DNA of 44,480 bases, from positions 1 to 44,480 of the forward strand of contig JAEUNX010000102.1 in assembly GCA_016791025.1 (NCBI GenBank). Reading direction: 5' to 3'. Made by a program: the position numbers and the translations under genes. The stretch comes from Zoogloeaceae bacterium. Lineage in GTDB: Bacteria; Pseudomonadota; Gammaproteobacteria; Burkholderiales; Rhodocyclaceae. A model generated the notes under the pieces. It was not told where the DNA came from, searched no databases, and was given only the letters and a program-made list of their open reading frames with translations. Shown piece by piece: positions 1 to 9,580 of the stretch; the stretch's first letter is position 1, and each line of letters opens with the position of its first letter.

Positions 1-2033
1 CGCCCGCCGGTATCGCCGGGGCGGTGGGGCGGCACTGTCTCATCGGCCGGGGGCCACAGGAAGCTCCACGGACGGCGGAAGAATCGCCGCAGGACCAACC
101 AACCCAGGGTCCACCCCTGGGCAAAGCTCACCCGACGCGCCCGAAGGGCCACGAGCAGGGCTAGCGAGAAACTAACCGCCAGATTCACAAGGCCGATCGT
201 CGCCACCCCTGCGGCAGTCATCCCCACCAAAGGAGCGGCCAGCTTGAAGTCGAGGGCGACGACGGCGTAGCCACTGTGGGCGGCCGCAAATGCGATATGG
301 CGGATATCCAGAGGCAGGCCGAAAAGAACGCCAAGGGCAGTCACGCCGCCCAGCATGAAGCCAAATAGCAGATTCCCGGCCAGTGCCCCCAAATTGTCAC
401 CGACGTAAGCGGCCATCGATTGCAATCGGCGCGCCCCGAACAGGCGCCTAGCCCAGCGCACCTGGCGCAGGCGTTCCGGGATGCGCTCGTAGGCCGCAAG
501 GTTGTCGTAGTAACCGGCTACCAGACCGGACAGAAACAGGCAGACGCCTGCCGTCGCCGCATAGAACGGGGCCCCGCTCAAGGGATCCACCCCGCCGAGC
601 AAGGCGGCGGCCTTCTCCGGCGTGATGAAGTGTTGGCCGTTCATACTTGCGAGGGCGAGCGCAAAGAACATGGCCAAGGGTACCGCCACCACCACGTTGC
701 CGAAAATAGCGCCAAGCTGGCTGCGGATGGTCCTGACGATGAGATCCACCAGCCGTTCGAGATTCCGCGTCCGCTCCCCCACTTCATCGATGGAGGCGGC
801 AATGGCATTGGCAGTCATCGCGGGCTGTTTGGTTGCGACCGTGAAATGCAGCAAATGGATAAGGACAAAGCCAAGGCCGTAGTTCAGGCTGGATGCCAGG
901 GCCTCATTGAGAGGCGCCATCCCCTGGTGCCCGATGGCGAGCTTGATGCCCGCCATAAACGCGATGATGGCCCCGGCCCCCATCGCGGAGCGCACCAAGG
1001 CAAAGTACTCCCACCGGCTCTCGGTGATGTAGTGCTCCCCTGTGCGACTCGCATTCTCCGTCACACGCAGTGAGAGCAATTCGATGTTGCGTCGAAGGTA
1101 GAACCCCAGGTCGTTCTTGCGACACTGCCCCTCCACCAAGTTCTTGAACAAAGGCACCCAGCCTGGGGGAAGCCCTTGTACCGACAATTGGCGCGGATCA
1201 GCGGCAAGAATGGCGAGGAGGTCGTCAATCCTGCGCAAGTTCTGATCGAGGCGTTCGAGCTTGAAAGTGAGTGAAAGGCTGGTGCCCTGCTGCGATGCCC
1301 GGCGGCGAATCTTTCGCATGACGTCCCGACATTGGTCGAGCAGGACCCGCAAATGGCGGTCGTCCTCCTCCGGCGCTTCGTCGTTGCTCCAGGCGTCCAA
1401 ATAGCGGGTCAGGTGAGCAATCATCTCGACGTTCTGTGCGATGAACGGCGAGTCATAATCCTCCAGGCTGGCCAGTACCCGCACCAACTCTGGATCGAGC
1501 CCGATCGCGGAAACGTGGTAGGAGAGGACCCTCAACGCATCCACCAACTCCTCCAGCACCCGCGGAAGCGTGCTCCCAAAGGGAAGCGGGGGTGGAAAGA
1601 GGGTGTCGGCCAAGTCCTGCCAGATGCCCTCGTCGATGGCGCTGACCCACTGGTGGTCGGTGCGATCACTGAAGACGAGGCCCAGGATGTCCTTCAAGCT
1701 ATCCCGATCCACCACCTCCGGCAGCAGCGTGCAACCAAGGCGGTGCGCGGTTTCGGAGAAGAACCCCGTCGGCGGGAAAATGCCGGCACTCACATAAAGC
1801 GAAACATGCCGGGTCCGGTTCAGCAGCCCCAAGACTGCTGCGGCCATCGCCTCCCGGCCGTCGGGATGGGCCTGGAGCAGCCGGGTCAGGGCCCGGAGCG
1901 CATCTTCGGCATCACCGGGGCGACTTCCGCGGCCCTTGGGCCGTATGTGAATCACCAATTCGCCCAACAGGGCTACTGGATCCCGATGAGGATCCAGGAA
2001 GCCGGAAATGACGGTTTCCAGATTTCTTTCCAT
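1..2033 (-). CDS. Gcr-type 'site-specific recombinase' membrane protein (partial, 3' end outside window)
   Basis: An open minus-strand frame runs from an ATG at 2033 to the window edge without a stop, giving 677 codons. The N-terminal half (about residues 1-330) is soluble and helical. The second half has about six hydrophobic segments, with landmarks MTANAIAASIDE and SGLVAGYYDN between them. These match the betaproteobacterial family annotated as site-specific recombinase Gcr (Pfam SpecificRecomb), whose members are about 650-700 residues, so only a short tail is missing. I see no tyrosine- or serine-recombinase catalytic motif, and the membrane topology argues against a DNA recombinase, so the family name should not be read as function. 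No clear Shine-Dalgarno precedes the ATG. The next gene upstream (pit) reads the same way and ends in a terminator, so this gene is probably transcribed on its own. Family call is firm; function is unknown. Confidence 0.85.
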   Translation of the reverse strand, partial: MERNLETVISGFLDPHRDPVALLGELVIHIRPKGRGSRPGDAEDALRALTRLLQAHPDGREAMAAAVLGLLNRTRHVSLYVSAGIFPPTGFFSETAHRLGCTLLPEVVDRDSLKDILGLVFSDRTDHQWVSAIDEGIWQDLADTLFPPPLPFGSTLPRVLEELVDALRVLSYHVSAIGLDPELVRVLASLEDYDSPFIAQNVEMIAHLTRYLDAWSNDEAPEEDDRHLRVLLDQCRDVMRKIRRRASQQGTSLSLTFKLERLDQNLRRIDDLLAILAADPRQLSVQGLPPGWVPLFKNLVEGQCRKNDLGFYLRRNIELLSLRVTENASRTGEHYITESRWEYFALVRSAMGAGAIIAFMAGIKLAIGHQGMAPLNEALASSLNYGLGFVLIHLLHFTVATKQPAMTANAIAASIDEVGERTRNLERLVDLIVRTIRSQLGAIFGNVVVAVPLAMFFALALASMNGQHFITPEKAAALLGGVDPLSGAPFYAATAGVCLFLSGLVAGYYDNLAAYERIPERLRQVRWARRLFGARRLQSMAAYVGDNLGALAGNLLFGFMLGGVTALGVLFGLPLDIRHIAFAAAHSGYAVVALDFKLAAPLVGMTAAGVATIGLVNLAVSFSLALLVALRARRVSFAQGWTLGWLVLRRFFRRPWSFLWPPADETVPPHRPGDTGG

Positions 2034-2179
2034 GACAGGGGGGCGTCACACCGGTTCGGGTGGGGATGGGCTCTGGCCGCCGCGGCAACCACCGACCATT
2101 CCCGGGACCGGCCCGGGTGTCAGCTGGGAATGCAATCGGGATGAGACAAGCGCGGCCGTCCGGCGTTTCCGCACTGCGC

Positions 2180-2199
2180 AAAAAAAACGGCGGGCGCCG
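2180..2199 (-). terminator. Intrinsic terminator after pit
   Basis: Read on the minus strand, a short GC hairpin (CGGC stem, GCCC loop, GCCG stem; 2188-2199) is followed at once by eight T residues (2187-2180). It lies 28 bases past the pit stop and fits a Rho-independent terminator for the DUF47-pit operon. The stem is only four to five pairs, so efficiency is uncertain. Confidence 0.65.
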
Positions 2200-2226
2200 C
2201 GCTCAGACTGACTCCGGTCAGCCCCG

Positions 2227-3234
2227 TCAAAACAAGAAATCGCTCAAGGCGTAGGCGCCAGCGGCAACAATCGCGCTGGCGGGGATGGTGAGAACCCAGG
2301 CCCAGACGATGCCGGAGGCGAGTCCCCAGCGAACACCCTTGACCCGCTGAGTCGCCCCCACCCCCACGATGGCTCCGGTGATGGTATGGGTGGTGGATAC
2401 CGGAATGCCCAGCGCGGTTGCAAGGAACAGCGTCATGGCACCGCCGGTTTCAGCGCAGAAGCCCCCGACCGGCTTGAGCTTGGTGAGCTTCTGACCCATG
2501 GTCTTGACGATCCGCCAGCCGCCGAAGAGTGTCCCTAGCCCGATGGCGAGGTAACAGGCCACGATCACCCAGACCGGCACCGGTTCTGACGCCTGCGCCA
2601 TTCCAGACGCCAGGAGCAGCATCCAGATGATCCCAATCGTCTTCTGCGCGTCATTGCCACCGTGACCCAGGCTGTAGAGCCCCGCCGACACCAGTTGCAG
2701 GCGGCGAAACCAGCGGTCCACTCGCCCCGGCGTGGAACGGAAGAACAGGTGGGACACTGCCAGCATCATCAGGGATCCCAGCAGGAAACCGAGCACCGGA
2801 GACACGACGATGAAAGCCACCGTTTTCAACAGCCCCGCCATGATGAGCGCGCCAAAACCCGCCTTGGCCACCGCCGCCCCGACCAGACCGCCGATCAAGG
2901 CATGCGACGACGACGAGGGGATGCCGTAGAACCACGTGACCACGTTCCACGTGATCGCCCCGACCAGCGCCCCGAAGATTAGATGGTGATCGACGATCCC
3001 GGGATCGATGGTTCCCTTGCCAATGGTCGTTGCCACCTTGAGCTGGAAGACAAAGACCGCGATCACGTTGAAAGCCGCCGCCCAGGCCACCGCCTGGTGG
3101 GGTTTGAGTACCCCGGTCGACACGATCGTGGCGATGGAATTGGCCGCGTCGTGGAAGCCGTTCATGAAGTCAAAGGCCAGGGCCAGGACCACGAGCAGCA
3201 CCACCACGCCCAGACTGGTTTCAAAGGCAGTCAT
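2227..3234 (-). CDS. pit: Low-affinity inorganic phosphate transporter, PiT/PHO4 family
   Basis: The 335-residue product is a polytopic inner-membrane protein of the PiT family, which moves metal-phosphate complexes using the proton or sodium gradient. The two PHO4 half-repeats are visible: FDFMNGFHDAANSIAT near residue 25 and SLGHGGNDAQKTIGI in the middle, each with the Asn-Asp/Asn core of the family. The chosen ATG at 3234 lies 8 bases after the stop of the DUF47 gene; a longer frame upstream would add 20 polar residues inside that gene. The pairing of DUF47 followed by pit is a standard two-gene operon, where the DUF47 protein is thought to control the transporter. A terminator follows the stop. 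Confidence in family is high; the exact cation is not readable. Confidence 0.95.
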   Translation of the reverse strand: MTAFETSLGVVVLLVVLALAFDFMNGFHDAANSIATIVSTGVLKPHQAVAWAAAFNVIAVFVFQLKVATTIGKGTIDPGIVDHHLIFGALVGAITWNVVTWFYGIPSSSSHALIGGLVGAAVAKAGFGALIMAGLLKTVAFIVVSPVLGFLLGSLMMLAVSHLFFRSTPGRVDRWFRRLQLVSAGLYSLGHGGNDAQKTIGIIWMLLLASGMAQASEPVPVWVIVACYLAIGLGTLFGGWRIVKTMGQKLTKLKPVGGFCAETGGAMTLFLATALGIPVSTTHTITGAIVGVGATQRVKGVRWGLASGIVWAWVLTIPASAIVAAGAYALSDFLF

Positions 3235-3242
3235 GGCCGATC

Positions 3243-3920
3243 TCAGGAATTTTCCAGGGCGATGGCTTCCAGGCGCTTGGCCACTTCCTCGCAACGATCG
3301 GTCACGGTTTCGAGGAGCTCGTAAATGGATTTGAGCCGGAACAACTCTCGCATGTCCTGCTCGTCCCGGAAGAGCCGCCCGATGGCGTTGCGCATCACCC
3401 GATCCGCCTCGGACTCCAGAGCATCAATCTCCTCGCAGGTCTTGCGCATGGCCGCGATGGCGTCGGCGTCGTCGATCAGGGCCACCGCAGTCTTGACCCG
3501 CTCGACGCAGGCCAGAATGAGGTCACACAGTTGCCGCGCCTCGGGGGTGCTGCGCCGCAGATCGTAGAGATTGACGGAGTGGGCGGCGTCCTGCATCAGA
3601 TCAAGGATGTCGTCCAGGCCATTGATGAGATCGTGGATCTCGTCCCGGTCCAGGGGGGTGATGAAGGTCGTGTGGAGCAAGGTGACGGTCTCGTGGGTGA
3701 TCCGGTCGGCCCGGGTTTCCGCCACCGACACCGCTTCACTCATGGCTTTCACCTGCTGGGCATCGGTCCCAAGCGCTTCCATCAGGGCCTTGAGAGCCTT
3801 GGCACCTTCAACCAGTTGCACGGCGTGGGCATCAAACAACTCGAAAAAACGCCCTTCGCGGGGCATGAATCGACCGAACATGGCGTCACACAACTGAAAA
3901 AAACCGGCGGAGTCTAGCAT
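3243..3920 (-). CDS. DUF47 family PhoU-like phosphate transport regulator
   Basis: A 225-residue, mostly helical cytoplasmic protein with [16 protein letters not shown] near the N terminus and [16 protein letters not shown] in the middle, typical of DUF47 (YkaA-like) proteins. These resemble PhoU in fold and are nearly always encoded just before a PiT transporter, as here. Role as a regulator of Pit activity is inferred from that partnership. Start choice: the ATG at 3920 is preceded by AAGGGTGAGG, a good ribosome-binding site, whereas the internal Met at 3881, where many homologues begin, has none. The 13 extra residues are therefore probably translated. It is transcribed divergently from miaA across about 100 bases. 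Confidence 0.92.
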   Translation of the reverse strand: MLDSAGFFQLCDAMFGRFMPREGRFFELFDAHAVQLVEGAKALKALMEALGTDAQQVKAMSEAVSVAETRADRITHETVTLLHTTFITPLDRDEIHDLINGLDDILDLMQDAAHSVNLYDLRRSTPEARQLCDLILACVERVKTAVALIDDADAIAAMRKTCEEIDALESEADRVMRNAIGRLFRDEQDMRELFRLKSIYELLETVTDRCEEVAKRLEAIALENS

Positions 3921-4005
3921 GCCTCACCCTTGCCGACCGTCCGGACGGCGCAATGAACTCGCGATGGGCCCCTAGGCGACTCCGGGGGAAACACGCCCGG
4001 GACGG

Positions 4006-4011
4006 TAGAAT
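4006..4011 (+). promoter_or_regulatory. Candidate -10 box of miaA (possible leaderless transcript)
   Basis: TAGAAT lies only 7 bases before the miaA ATG at 4019. If used as a sigma-70 -10 element, transcription would start at or next to the A of the ATG. No Shine-Dalgarno is visible before this ATG, which fits a leaderless message. No convincing -35 is seen, so this is tentative. Confidence 0.35.
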
Positions 4012-4018
4012 CCGACCC

Positions 4019-4975
4019 ATGGACCCGGCCCATCTGCCCCCCGCCCTCCTCCTTCTTGGTCCAACCGCGAGTGGAAAGACGGCCTGCGCCCTGGCGTTGG
4101 CCACCGCGCTGCCACTGGAGATCATCAGCGTGGATTCCGCCCAGGTGTTCCGCGACATGGACATTGGCACAGCCAAGCCGACCCTCGCCGAGCGGACCGC
4201 CTGCCCCCATCACCTCATCGACGTGGTGAGTCCAGAAGAATCGTACTCTGCGGCGCGCTTTCGCGAGGACGCCCTGGCACGCATGACCGACATCACCCGT
4301 CGGGGCCGGATTCCGCTCCTCGCCGGAGGCACGATGCTGTATTTCAAGGCGCTGCGCGAAGGTTTGTCGGACCTTCCCCAGGCCGACGCCGCCCTGCGGG
4401 CGGCCATCACCGCTGACGCAGCGGCCCGCGGCTGGCCGGCGCTCCACGCTGAATTGGCCAGCATCGACCCCGAAGCCGCCCGCCGCCTCCACCCCACCGA
4501 CGCGCAGCGTATCCAGCGCGCCTTGGAAATCGTCAGGCTGACCGGGGCCCCGCTGGCGGCAAGCTACGCTCGCCGGGAGATGGCCCCTCCGCCATACAGG
4601 CTGTTGCCCATCGCATTGGCTCCGGCCTTCCGGGCCGAGCTCCACCAGCGGATTGCGCTGCGATTTGACCAGATGCTGGTTGACGGGCTGGTGGAGGAAC
4701 TCGAGCAACTGCGCCGCGGCTATCGCCTCGGGCCGGATCTGCCATCGATGCGATGCGTTGGCTACCGACAGGCCTGGGACCACCTGGACGGTCGGACCGA
4801 TGCAACCGGGCTGCGCGAGGCCGGAATCGCCGCCACCCGCCAGTTGGCCAAGCGCCAGATCACCTGGATGCGCCAGTTCCGGGAGACTTGGCCAGACTGG
4901 CAAGAACTCGATGCATTGCGCCGTGACCTGCCGGCCGCAGCCCTTGCCCTGGCGCGGCGACTCCTTGGGGACTGA
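4019..4975 (+). CDS. miaA: tRNA dimethylallyltransferase MiaA
   Basis: The 318-residue enzyme transfers a dimethylallyl group to N6 of A37 in tRNAs that read U-starting codons. Seen: a P-loop LGPTASGKT at residues 13-21, the substrate-binding [16 protein letters not shown] stretch (normally DSAQVYR, here Phe in place of Tyr), the [16 protein letters not shown] segment, and [13 protein letters not shown] and [10 protein letters not shown] further on. Length is normal. The ATG at 4019 is chosen because it starts the conserved domain at once; an upstream extension would add 22 arginine-rich residues without support. In many proteobacteria miaA is next to mutL and hfq; here it is instead flanked by DUF47 (divergent) and purM (convergent, 6 bases away). 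Confidence 0.96.
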   Translation: MDPAHLPPALLLLGPTASGKTACALALATALPLEIISVDSAQVFRDMDIGTAKPTLAERTACPHHLIDVVSPEESYSAARFREDALARMTDITRRGRIPLLAGGTMLYFKALREGLSDLPQADAALRAAITADAAARGWPALHAELASIDPEAARRLHPTDAQRIQRALEIVRLTGAPLAASYARREMAPPPYRLLPIALAPAFRAELHQRIALRFDQMLVDGLVEELEQLRRGYRLGPDLPSMRCVGYRQAWDHLDGRTDATGLREAGIAATRQLAKRQITWMRQFRETWPDWQELDALRRDLPAAALALARRLLGD

Positions 4976-4981
4976 TCCGCG

Positions 4982-6028
4982 TCAGGCCACTACCGTCGGG
5001 GCTTGGCCGGGCTGGCGGGGGACAATCCGTCCGATGGAAAACACGGTCTCGCCACTGGCTTTGAGATGCGCAGCAGCGGCGGCGGCATCGTCGGCCGACA
5101 CCACCACTACCATGCCGATGCCGCAATTGAAGACCCGATACATTTCCTGGGCGTCAACATTGCCCGCCTCCCGCAGCCATTGGAACAGGGGCGGGAGCGG
5201 CCAGGCACCGGCGTCGATCTCCGCCGCCAGACCGTCGGCGAGAATGCGCGGTACATTTTCGGTCAGACCGCCCCCTGTAATGTGCGCCAGACCCTTGACC
5301 ATGCCGGGATGCGCTTTGAACATGGCCAACAGTGGTTTGACGTAGATCCGCGTGGGCTCAAGGATCACGTCCCTCATCGGCCGGCCCTGGAAGTCCGCTG
5401 CAAGGTCGGGCTGGGCCAGGTCGATGATCTTGCGGATCAGGGAATAGCCGTTGGAATGGGCGCCACTCGACGCCAAACCCAGCACCACGTCGCCCGGCAC
5501 GATCCGGCTGCCGTCGATGATTTCTGCCTTTTCAACGGCCCCCACGGCAAAACCCGCGAGGTCGTATTCCCCCGGCGGATACATCCCGGGCATTTCCGCC
5601 GTTTCACCGCCGATGAGGGCACAGCCTGCCAATTCGCACCCCCGGGCAATGCCGCCCACCACGTCCGCCGCCGTCTCCACCTCGAGCTTGCCGCAGGCAA
5701 AATAATCGAGAAAGAACAGGGGCTCGGCCCCTTGAACGAGGATGTCGTTCACGCTCATGGCAACGAGATCCTGGCCGACGGTGTCGTGCTTGTTGAGCTG
5801 AAAAGCCAGCTTGAGCTTAGTGCCCACCCCATCAGTGCCCGATACGAGGACTGGCTCGCGGTACTTGCCGGTCAGTTCGAAGAGGGCACCGAAGCCACCG
5901 ATACCCCCGAGGACCTCCGGACGGAGCGTCCTCCTGGCCAGGGGCTTGATGCGATCCACCAGGGCATCGCCCGCTTCGATGTCAACACCGGCGTCGCGAT
6001 AGGAAAGAGAGGGATTGTGGGAGGTCAA
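4982..6028 (-). CDS. purM: Phosphoribosylformylglycinamidine cyclo-ligase (AIR synthetase)
   Basis: PurM closes the imidazole ring in de novo purine synthesis, turning FGAM and ATP into AIR. The protein begins with [18 protein letters not shown] and continues with [15 protein letters not shown] and [16 protein letters not shown], all hallmarks of PurM; the LTENVPRIL stretch is also present. I choose the TTG codon at 6028-6026, giving 348 residues, close to the 345 of the E. coli enzyme. The TTG is preceded by AAGAGGA at good distance. An upstream ATG at 6136 would add 36 arginine- and proline-rich residues not found in the family. It is divergent from hda with 221 bases between the starts, a conserved betaproteobacterial neighbourhood, and ends 6 bases from the miaA stop on the other strand. 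Confidence 0.96.
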   Translation of the reverse strand: MTSHNPSLSYRDAGVDIEAGDALVDRIKPLARRTLRPEVLGGIGGFGALFELTGKYREPVLVSGTDGVGTKLKLAFQLNKHDTVGQDLVAMSVNDILVQGAEPLFFLDYFACGKLEVETAADVVGGIARGCELAGCALIGGETAEMPGMYPPGEYDLAGFAVGAVEKAEIIDGSRIVPGDVVLGLASSGAHSNGYSLIRKIIDLAQPDLAADFQGRPMRDVILEPTRIYVKPLLAMFKAHPGMVKGLAHITGGGLTENVPRILADGLAAEIDAGAWPLPPLFQWLREAGNVDAQEMYRVFNCGIGMVVVVSADDAAAAAAHLKASGETVFSIGRIVPRQPGQAPTVVA

Positions 6029-6249
6029 GATGGGTCCTCTTGGAGGGGAAAGTCCGGGAATTCGCGGTAGGGCCGGCTTGAGCCCGCCGGCGCGACTGGC
6101 TAGAGTATGGCGTCTCGCCGCGCCCTGAAGCCCCATCCGGGGCCACCGCGATCGTTTGCGATTTTACTTGAAATGAGCTCAGCCCGGACCGCCCGGCCCC
6201 GTCACCGGGGTATGGCCAACGCCGTGTCCCCTACCGGTGGGGGCGCCTC

Positions 6250-6921
6250 TTGAAACAACTGGTCCTCGATATCCGTCTCGATGCCCCGCCCAGCCTGGAC
6301 AATTTCATTGCGGAAGCCAATCGCCCCGCGGTGACCGCCCTCGGCGAGGCGGCCGTCCGCTCCGGTCTCCACGTGTACCTCTGGGGCTCCACGGGCAGCG
6401 GCAAGACCCATCTCCTGCGCGCCACCGCCTCCGCGGCCGAAGCTTCTGGGCGCCCCGCCCAGTACCTGCGCGCCGCCGACAGCGAGGAGTTTACCGCCCC
6501 GCCCGGCGCGGTCCAGACTGTCGACGACGTGCAGAACCTGACGGAATCAGGCCAGGTAGGGCTCTTCAATGCCTTCAATCGCGCCGGAGTGGCGGGGCAC
6601 ACCCTGATTCTGAGCGGATCCGCGGCTCCCTTGGGTTTGCAATTGCGCGAAGACCTGCGCACTCGTATCGGTCAGTGTCTGATCTTTCATCTCCAGCCCC
6701 TGGACGATGTCGCGCGGGCGGCCATCATCGCCAGCCAGGCCACGCGGCGCGGCCTGCGCCTGGAGGAAAGCGTCGTGAGCTATTTGCTCCGTTATGGTCG
6801 GCGGGACCTGCCCAGCCTCCTCTCGGTTCTTGACGCCCTGGATGCAGCGTCCCTCGAACACAAGCGCCCGATCACCCTGCCCCTGCTACGCCAGATCATG
6901 CAGGCCGGTCTCGATATTTGA
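6250..6921 (+). CDS. hda: DnaA regulatory inactivator Hda
   Basis: Hda is a short DnaA-like AAA+ protein that, bound to the DNA-loaded beta clamp, drives hydrolysis of DnaA-ATP and so prevents over-initiation. This one is 223 residues and lacks the DNA-binding domain IV of DnaA. Seen: an N-terminal clamp-binding peptide QLVLDI at residues 3-8, Walker A GSTGSGKT at 46-53, Walker B VDDVQ at 91-95, and LREDLRTRIGQ near 132-142 holding the likely arginine finger. The start is TTG at 6250, preceded by a GGTGGGGG run; it gives the usual MKQLVLDI start. The neighbouring HAD gene follows 21 bases later, probably co-transcribed. Confidence 0.93.
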   Translation: MKQLVLDIRLDAPPSLDNFIAEANRPAVTALGEAAVRSGLHVYLWGSTGSGKTHLLRATASAAEASGRPAQYLRAADSEEFTAPPGAVQTVDDVQNLTESGQVGLFNAFNRAGVAGHTLILSGSAAPLGLQLREDLRTRIGQCLIFHLQPLDDVARAAIIASQATRRGLRLEESVVSYLLRYGRRDLPSLLSVLDALDAASLEHKRPITLPLLRQIMQAGLDI

Positions 6922-6942
6922 TGAAGCCTTGGAAAGCCCCCT

Positions 6943-7608
6943 ATGAATCTCGTGCTGTTCGACCTCGATAACACCTTGCTGTCCGGGGATTCGGACTTTG
7001 CCTGGGCCCAGTTCCTGATCTCCCGCGGCGTGCTCGACCGGGAAATCTACGAAGCCAGGAACCTGACCTTCTTTGAGCAGTACAAGGCAGGAACCCTCGA
7101 CATCTTCGAATTTCTCGATTTCCAACTCGCCCCGTTGGCCCGTCATCCCCGCGCCCTCCTGGATGCGTGGCATCGGGAGTTCATGGCGGAGTGTATCCGT
7201 CCAATGATCACCCAAGCCGCCCGGATCTTAGTGCGGCACCATCTTGCCGCGGGTGATCTGGTGGCGGTCGTCACGGCAACCAACAGCTTCGTCACCGGCC
7301 CGATTGCGCGGGAATTTGCCATTCCCCATTTGGTCGCCACGATCCCCGCGCAGGAAGCAGGCCGATTCACCGGAAAACCACGGGGGATGCCTTCCTTCAA
7401 GGCGGGCAAGATCCAACGGGTGGACGACTGGCTAGAATCACTTGGGCTCTACTTTGGCAGCTTCGCCGACACGGTGTTCTACAGCGACTCCCATAACGAC
7501 CTGCCACTGATGGAGAAGGTCCGCCGTCCTGTGGCGGTGGACCCGGATGACATTCTCCGCCGTCACGCCCTCGGCGCTGGTTGGGATATCCTTTCACTAC
7601 GGGATTGA
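6943..7608 (+). CDS. HAD superfamily, subfamily IB phosphatase
   Basis: A 221-residue soluble HAD hydrolase of the SerB-like IB group. Motif I is DLDNT (residues 7-11, nucleophile Asp7 and acid/base Asp9), motif II is VVTATNSF near residue 110, a conserved lysine lies in GKPRGMPSFKAGK, and motif IV is YSDSHNDLPLM near residue 185. The long insert after motif I is the C1 cap typical of this subfamily, whose members include phosphoserine-type phosphatases and CicA. The substrate cannot be read from sequence. It sits directly behind hda, an arrangement repeated in many betaproteobacteria, and meets dnaQ tail to tail 10 bases downstream. Confidence 0.88.
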   Translation: MNLVLFDLDNTLLSGDSDFAWAQFLISRGVLDREIYEARNLTFFEQYKAGTLDIFEFLDFQLAPLARHPRALLDAWHREFMAECIRPMITQAARILVRHHLAAGDLVAVVTATNSFVTGPIAREFAIPHLVATIPAQEAGRFTGKPRGMPSFKAGKIQRVDDWLESLGLYFGSFADTVFYSDSHNDLPLMEKVRRPVAVDPDDILRRHALGAGWDILSLRD

Positions 7609-7618
7609 ACCCTGCGCA

Positions 7619-8353
7619 TCACGTCACCGTCGGGGTAGGTGCGTCCAGGGTCAGCCACAGGCAGGCGCCTTTGTTACCCTTGGCAATCTCGGCCAGCACC
7701 GCATCGTGGACCGCCAATTCTGCCGTGGTAGCCCGGCGCACCCCCAACGGTCCTCGCTCGGCCACCAGGCTGCCCCCCGTCGCCGCGGCATCGGCCCCTC
7801 CCGGACCATCGTCCAGGGCCATCATGAGGCTCTCCTGGCCCCGGGTCATGGCCAGGTAAACCTCCGCCAGCAACTCTGCATCCAGTAGCGCCCCATGGAG
7901 GGTGCGGTGGGCATTGTTGATCTCGTAGCGATCACAGAGGGCGTCCAGCGAAGCCTTCTTGCCCGGATGCTGTTCTTTGGCCAAACGAAGAGTATCGACA
8001 ACCCCCGCGCAGACTTCACCAATCCGCGGCCGGCCGAGCAGGCCCAGCTCATGATCAAGGAATCCAACGTCAAAGTTGGCGTTGTGGATTACCAGTTCGG
8101 CCTCAGCGACAAAAGCCTCGAACTCACCGACCACCTCGCGGAACCTTGGCTTGTCAGCAAGAAAATCACGGCTCAGTCCATGGACGGCTTCGGCCGCCGC
8201 GTCGATGTCCCGTTCGGGGTTGAGATAAACGTGAAAGTGCCGCCCGGTCAGGGCGCGATTCATCAGTTCGACACAGCCGATCTCGATCACCCGATGGCCA
8301 TTGCGCCATTCCAGACCCGTGGTTTCCGTGTCGAGCACGATCTGCCGTTTCAT
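7619..8353 (-). CDS. dnaQ: DNA polymerase III epsilon subunit (3'-5' proofreading exonuclease)
   Basis: A 244-residue DEDDh exonuclease that proofreads for the replicative polymerase. Exo I is DTETTG (Asp8, Glu10), Exo II is [13 protein letters not shown], and Exo III is [14 protein letters not shown] with the His-x4-Asp pair. Length matches the E. coli subunit (243). After the catalytic domain, QESLMMAL resembles the clamp-binding motif of epsilon, and the final stretch would bind the alpha subunit. Its ATG overlaps the rnhA stop as ATGA, with GGAGGGGA just before it, so translation is coupled to rnhA. In E. coli dnaQ and rnhA are divergent; here they are co-directional. Confidence 0.96.
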   Translation of the reverse strand: MKRQIVLDTETTGLEWRNGHRVIEIGCVELMNRALTGRHFHVYLNPERDIDAAAEAVHGLSRDFLADKPRFREVVGEFEAFVAEAELVIHNANFDVGFLDHELGLLGRPRIGEVCAGVVDTLRLAKEQHPGKKASLDALCDRYEINNAHRTLHGALLDAELLAEVYLAMTRGQESLMMALDDGPGGADAAATGGSLVAERGPLGVRRATTAELAVHDAVLAEIAKGNKGACLWLTLDAPTPTVT

Positions 8354-8814
8354 TCCCCTCCCTCCACGGCCCGGCCTTGGCGGCGCACCGCGTCCACCCC
8401 GCGGCGGGCCAGGGCATCAGCCCGTTCATTTTCCACATGACCTGCGTGCCCTCGCACCCAGATCCACTCCACCTCGTGACGGCGGGCCGCCTCATCCAAC
8501 GCCTGCCAAAGATCCACGTTCTTCACGGGCGCCTTGGCGGCGGTCTTCCAGCCCCGCGCTTTCCAGCCGTGGATCCACTCCGAAATGCCCTTCTGGACAT
8601 ACTGGCTGTCGGTATGGAGCCGCACCCGCACCGGCCGCTTCAAGGCGTTCAAGGCGCGAATCACAGCCAGCAGTTCCATCCGGTTATTGGTGGTGGCTGG
8701 CTCGCCGCCCCAGATCTCCTTCTCGGCCGGACCCGTGCGCAAGAGGGCACCCCACCCCCCCGGGCCGGGGTTTCCGCTACAGGCGCCGTCGGTGAAGATC
8801 TCGACCTCATCCAT
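8350..8814 (-). CDS. rnhA: Ribonuclease HI
   Basis: The 154-residue enzyme cuts the RNA strand of RNA-DNA hybrids, removing primers and R-loops. All active-site residues are seen: Asp9 in [17 protein letters not shown], Glu47 in [10 protein letters not shown], Asp69 in LHTDSQYV, His123 in [10 protein letters not shown] and Asp133. Each lies one position earlier than in the E. coli protein, so the alignment is nearly gap-free. The ATG at 8814 starts right at the domain; it overlaps the end of the upstream methyltransferase gene by 8 bases, and the stop overlaps dnaQ by 4 bases, so the three genes form a coupled operon. Confidence 0.97.
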   Translation of the reverse strand: MDEVEIFTDGACSGNPGPGGWGALLRTGPAEKEIWGGEPATTNNRMELLAVIRALNALKRPVRVRLHTDSQYVQKGISEWIHGWKARGWKTAAKAPVKNVDLWQALDEAARRHEVEWIWVRGHAGHVENERADALARRGVDAVRRQGRAVEGGE

Positions 8815-9571
8815 GGGCGCGCCCATCCCTGCGTTGCGCCACCTTGCCCTCGCGTTGGGCAACCGGGGCCAGGGCCTTGGCGGTCGCGCGCCCCCGCCGC
8901 CACTGGGGCTGGATCAACCGCATTCCACTAACCCTCTTAATGCCATGCAGCACGTAGGCGCCGCCCAAAACCGGCCACCAACGCGCTCCGATGAATTCGA
9001 GAAAACGGCAGCGCTCCAGGGATTGGGCGAGGCGCGCCGGCGGACGATGGACGCCAAAGCGCGCCGCTCCCGCCTCGAATCCGAGCAGCGCAAACCAGTC
9101 CTTGATCCGGCCGACCGACAGATACTGCCCCTGCCACGGAAAGTCACCGACGGCCCCCGCCAGTCGCCGCCGCAACCCCCAAAGGCTGTAGGGATTGAAA
9201 CCGCTGACCACGACGCTACCCTCCGGTACGAGCACCCGCTCGACTTCCCGCAGCACTTGATGGGGATGCGGGGAAAACTCCAGCCCATGGGGCAGCAACA
9301 CCAGATCCAGGCTAGAACTGGCAAAGGGAAGCGCATCCCCCGCCGCAAGGACCGCCACCCCGGCCTCCCGGCCGCAGCGAAAGCGAAAAGGCATGCGATT
9401 CGCCCGCAACAGATCCAACTCGCACAAGGAGACCTGGAGCGCGTTGTAGCCGAAGATATCGGCCACGATGGCATCGAACTGCTCTTCCTCCCAAGCGACG
9501 ACGTATCGCCCCTGGGGCGTCGCAAGCCAGTCGGCGAGCCCAGGCATTGACATGAACCACTTTCGCGCCAT
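8807..9571 (-). CDS. Class I SAM-dependent methyltransferase, YafS-like
   Basis: A 254-residue protein with a Methyltransf_11-like core: [20 protein letters not shown] (motif II/III region) followed by [27 protein letters not shown]. The usual first glycine-rich SAM loop is not clean; the region around residues 40-75 is diverged. It lies between gloB and rnhA, the same position as E. coli yafS, which supports orthology. Its substrate is unknown. Its start at 9571 is 9 bases from the divergent gloB start, with a weak GAAGA before it; Met7 and Met9 are possible alternatives. The C terminus is very basic, rich in Arg and Gln. Confidence 0.8.
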   Translation of the reverse strand: MARKWFMSMPGLADWLATPQGRYVVAWEEEQFDAIVADIFGYNALQVSLCELDLLRANRMPFRFRCGREAGVAVLAAGDALPFASSSLDLVLLPHGLEFSPHPHQVLREVERVLVPEGSVVVSGFNPYSLWGLRRRLAGAVGDFPWQGQYLSVGRIKDWFALLGFEAGAARFGVHRPPARLAQSLERCRFLEFIGARWWPVLGGAYVLHGIKRVSGMRLIQPQWRRGRATAKALAPVAQREGKVAQRRDGRAHG

Positions 9572-9580
9572 TCTTCAAGG

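Noticed and set aside
3914-4903. 329-codon minus-strand frame opposite miaA, and a 355-codon plus-strand frame opposite purM (5003-6070)
   Set aside because: Both are shadows of firmly identified enzymes; neither has domain features or a plausible start signal.
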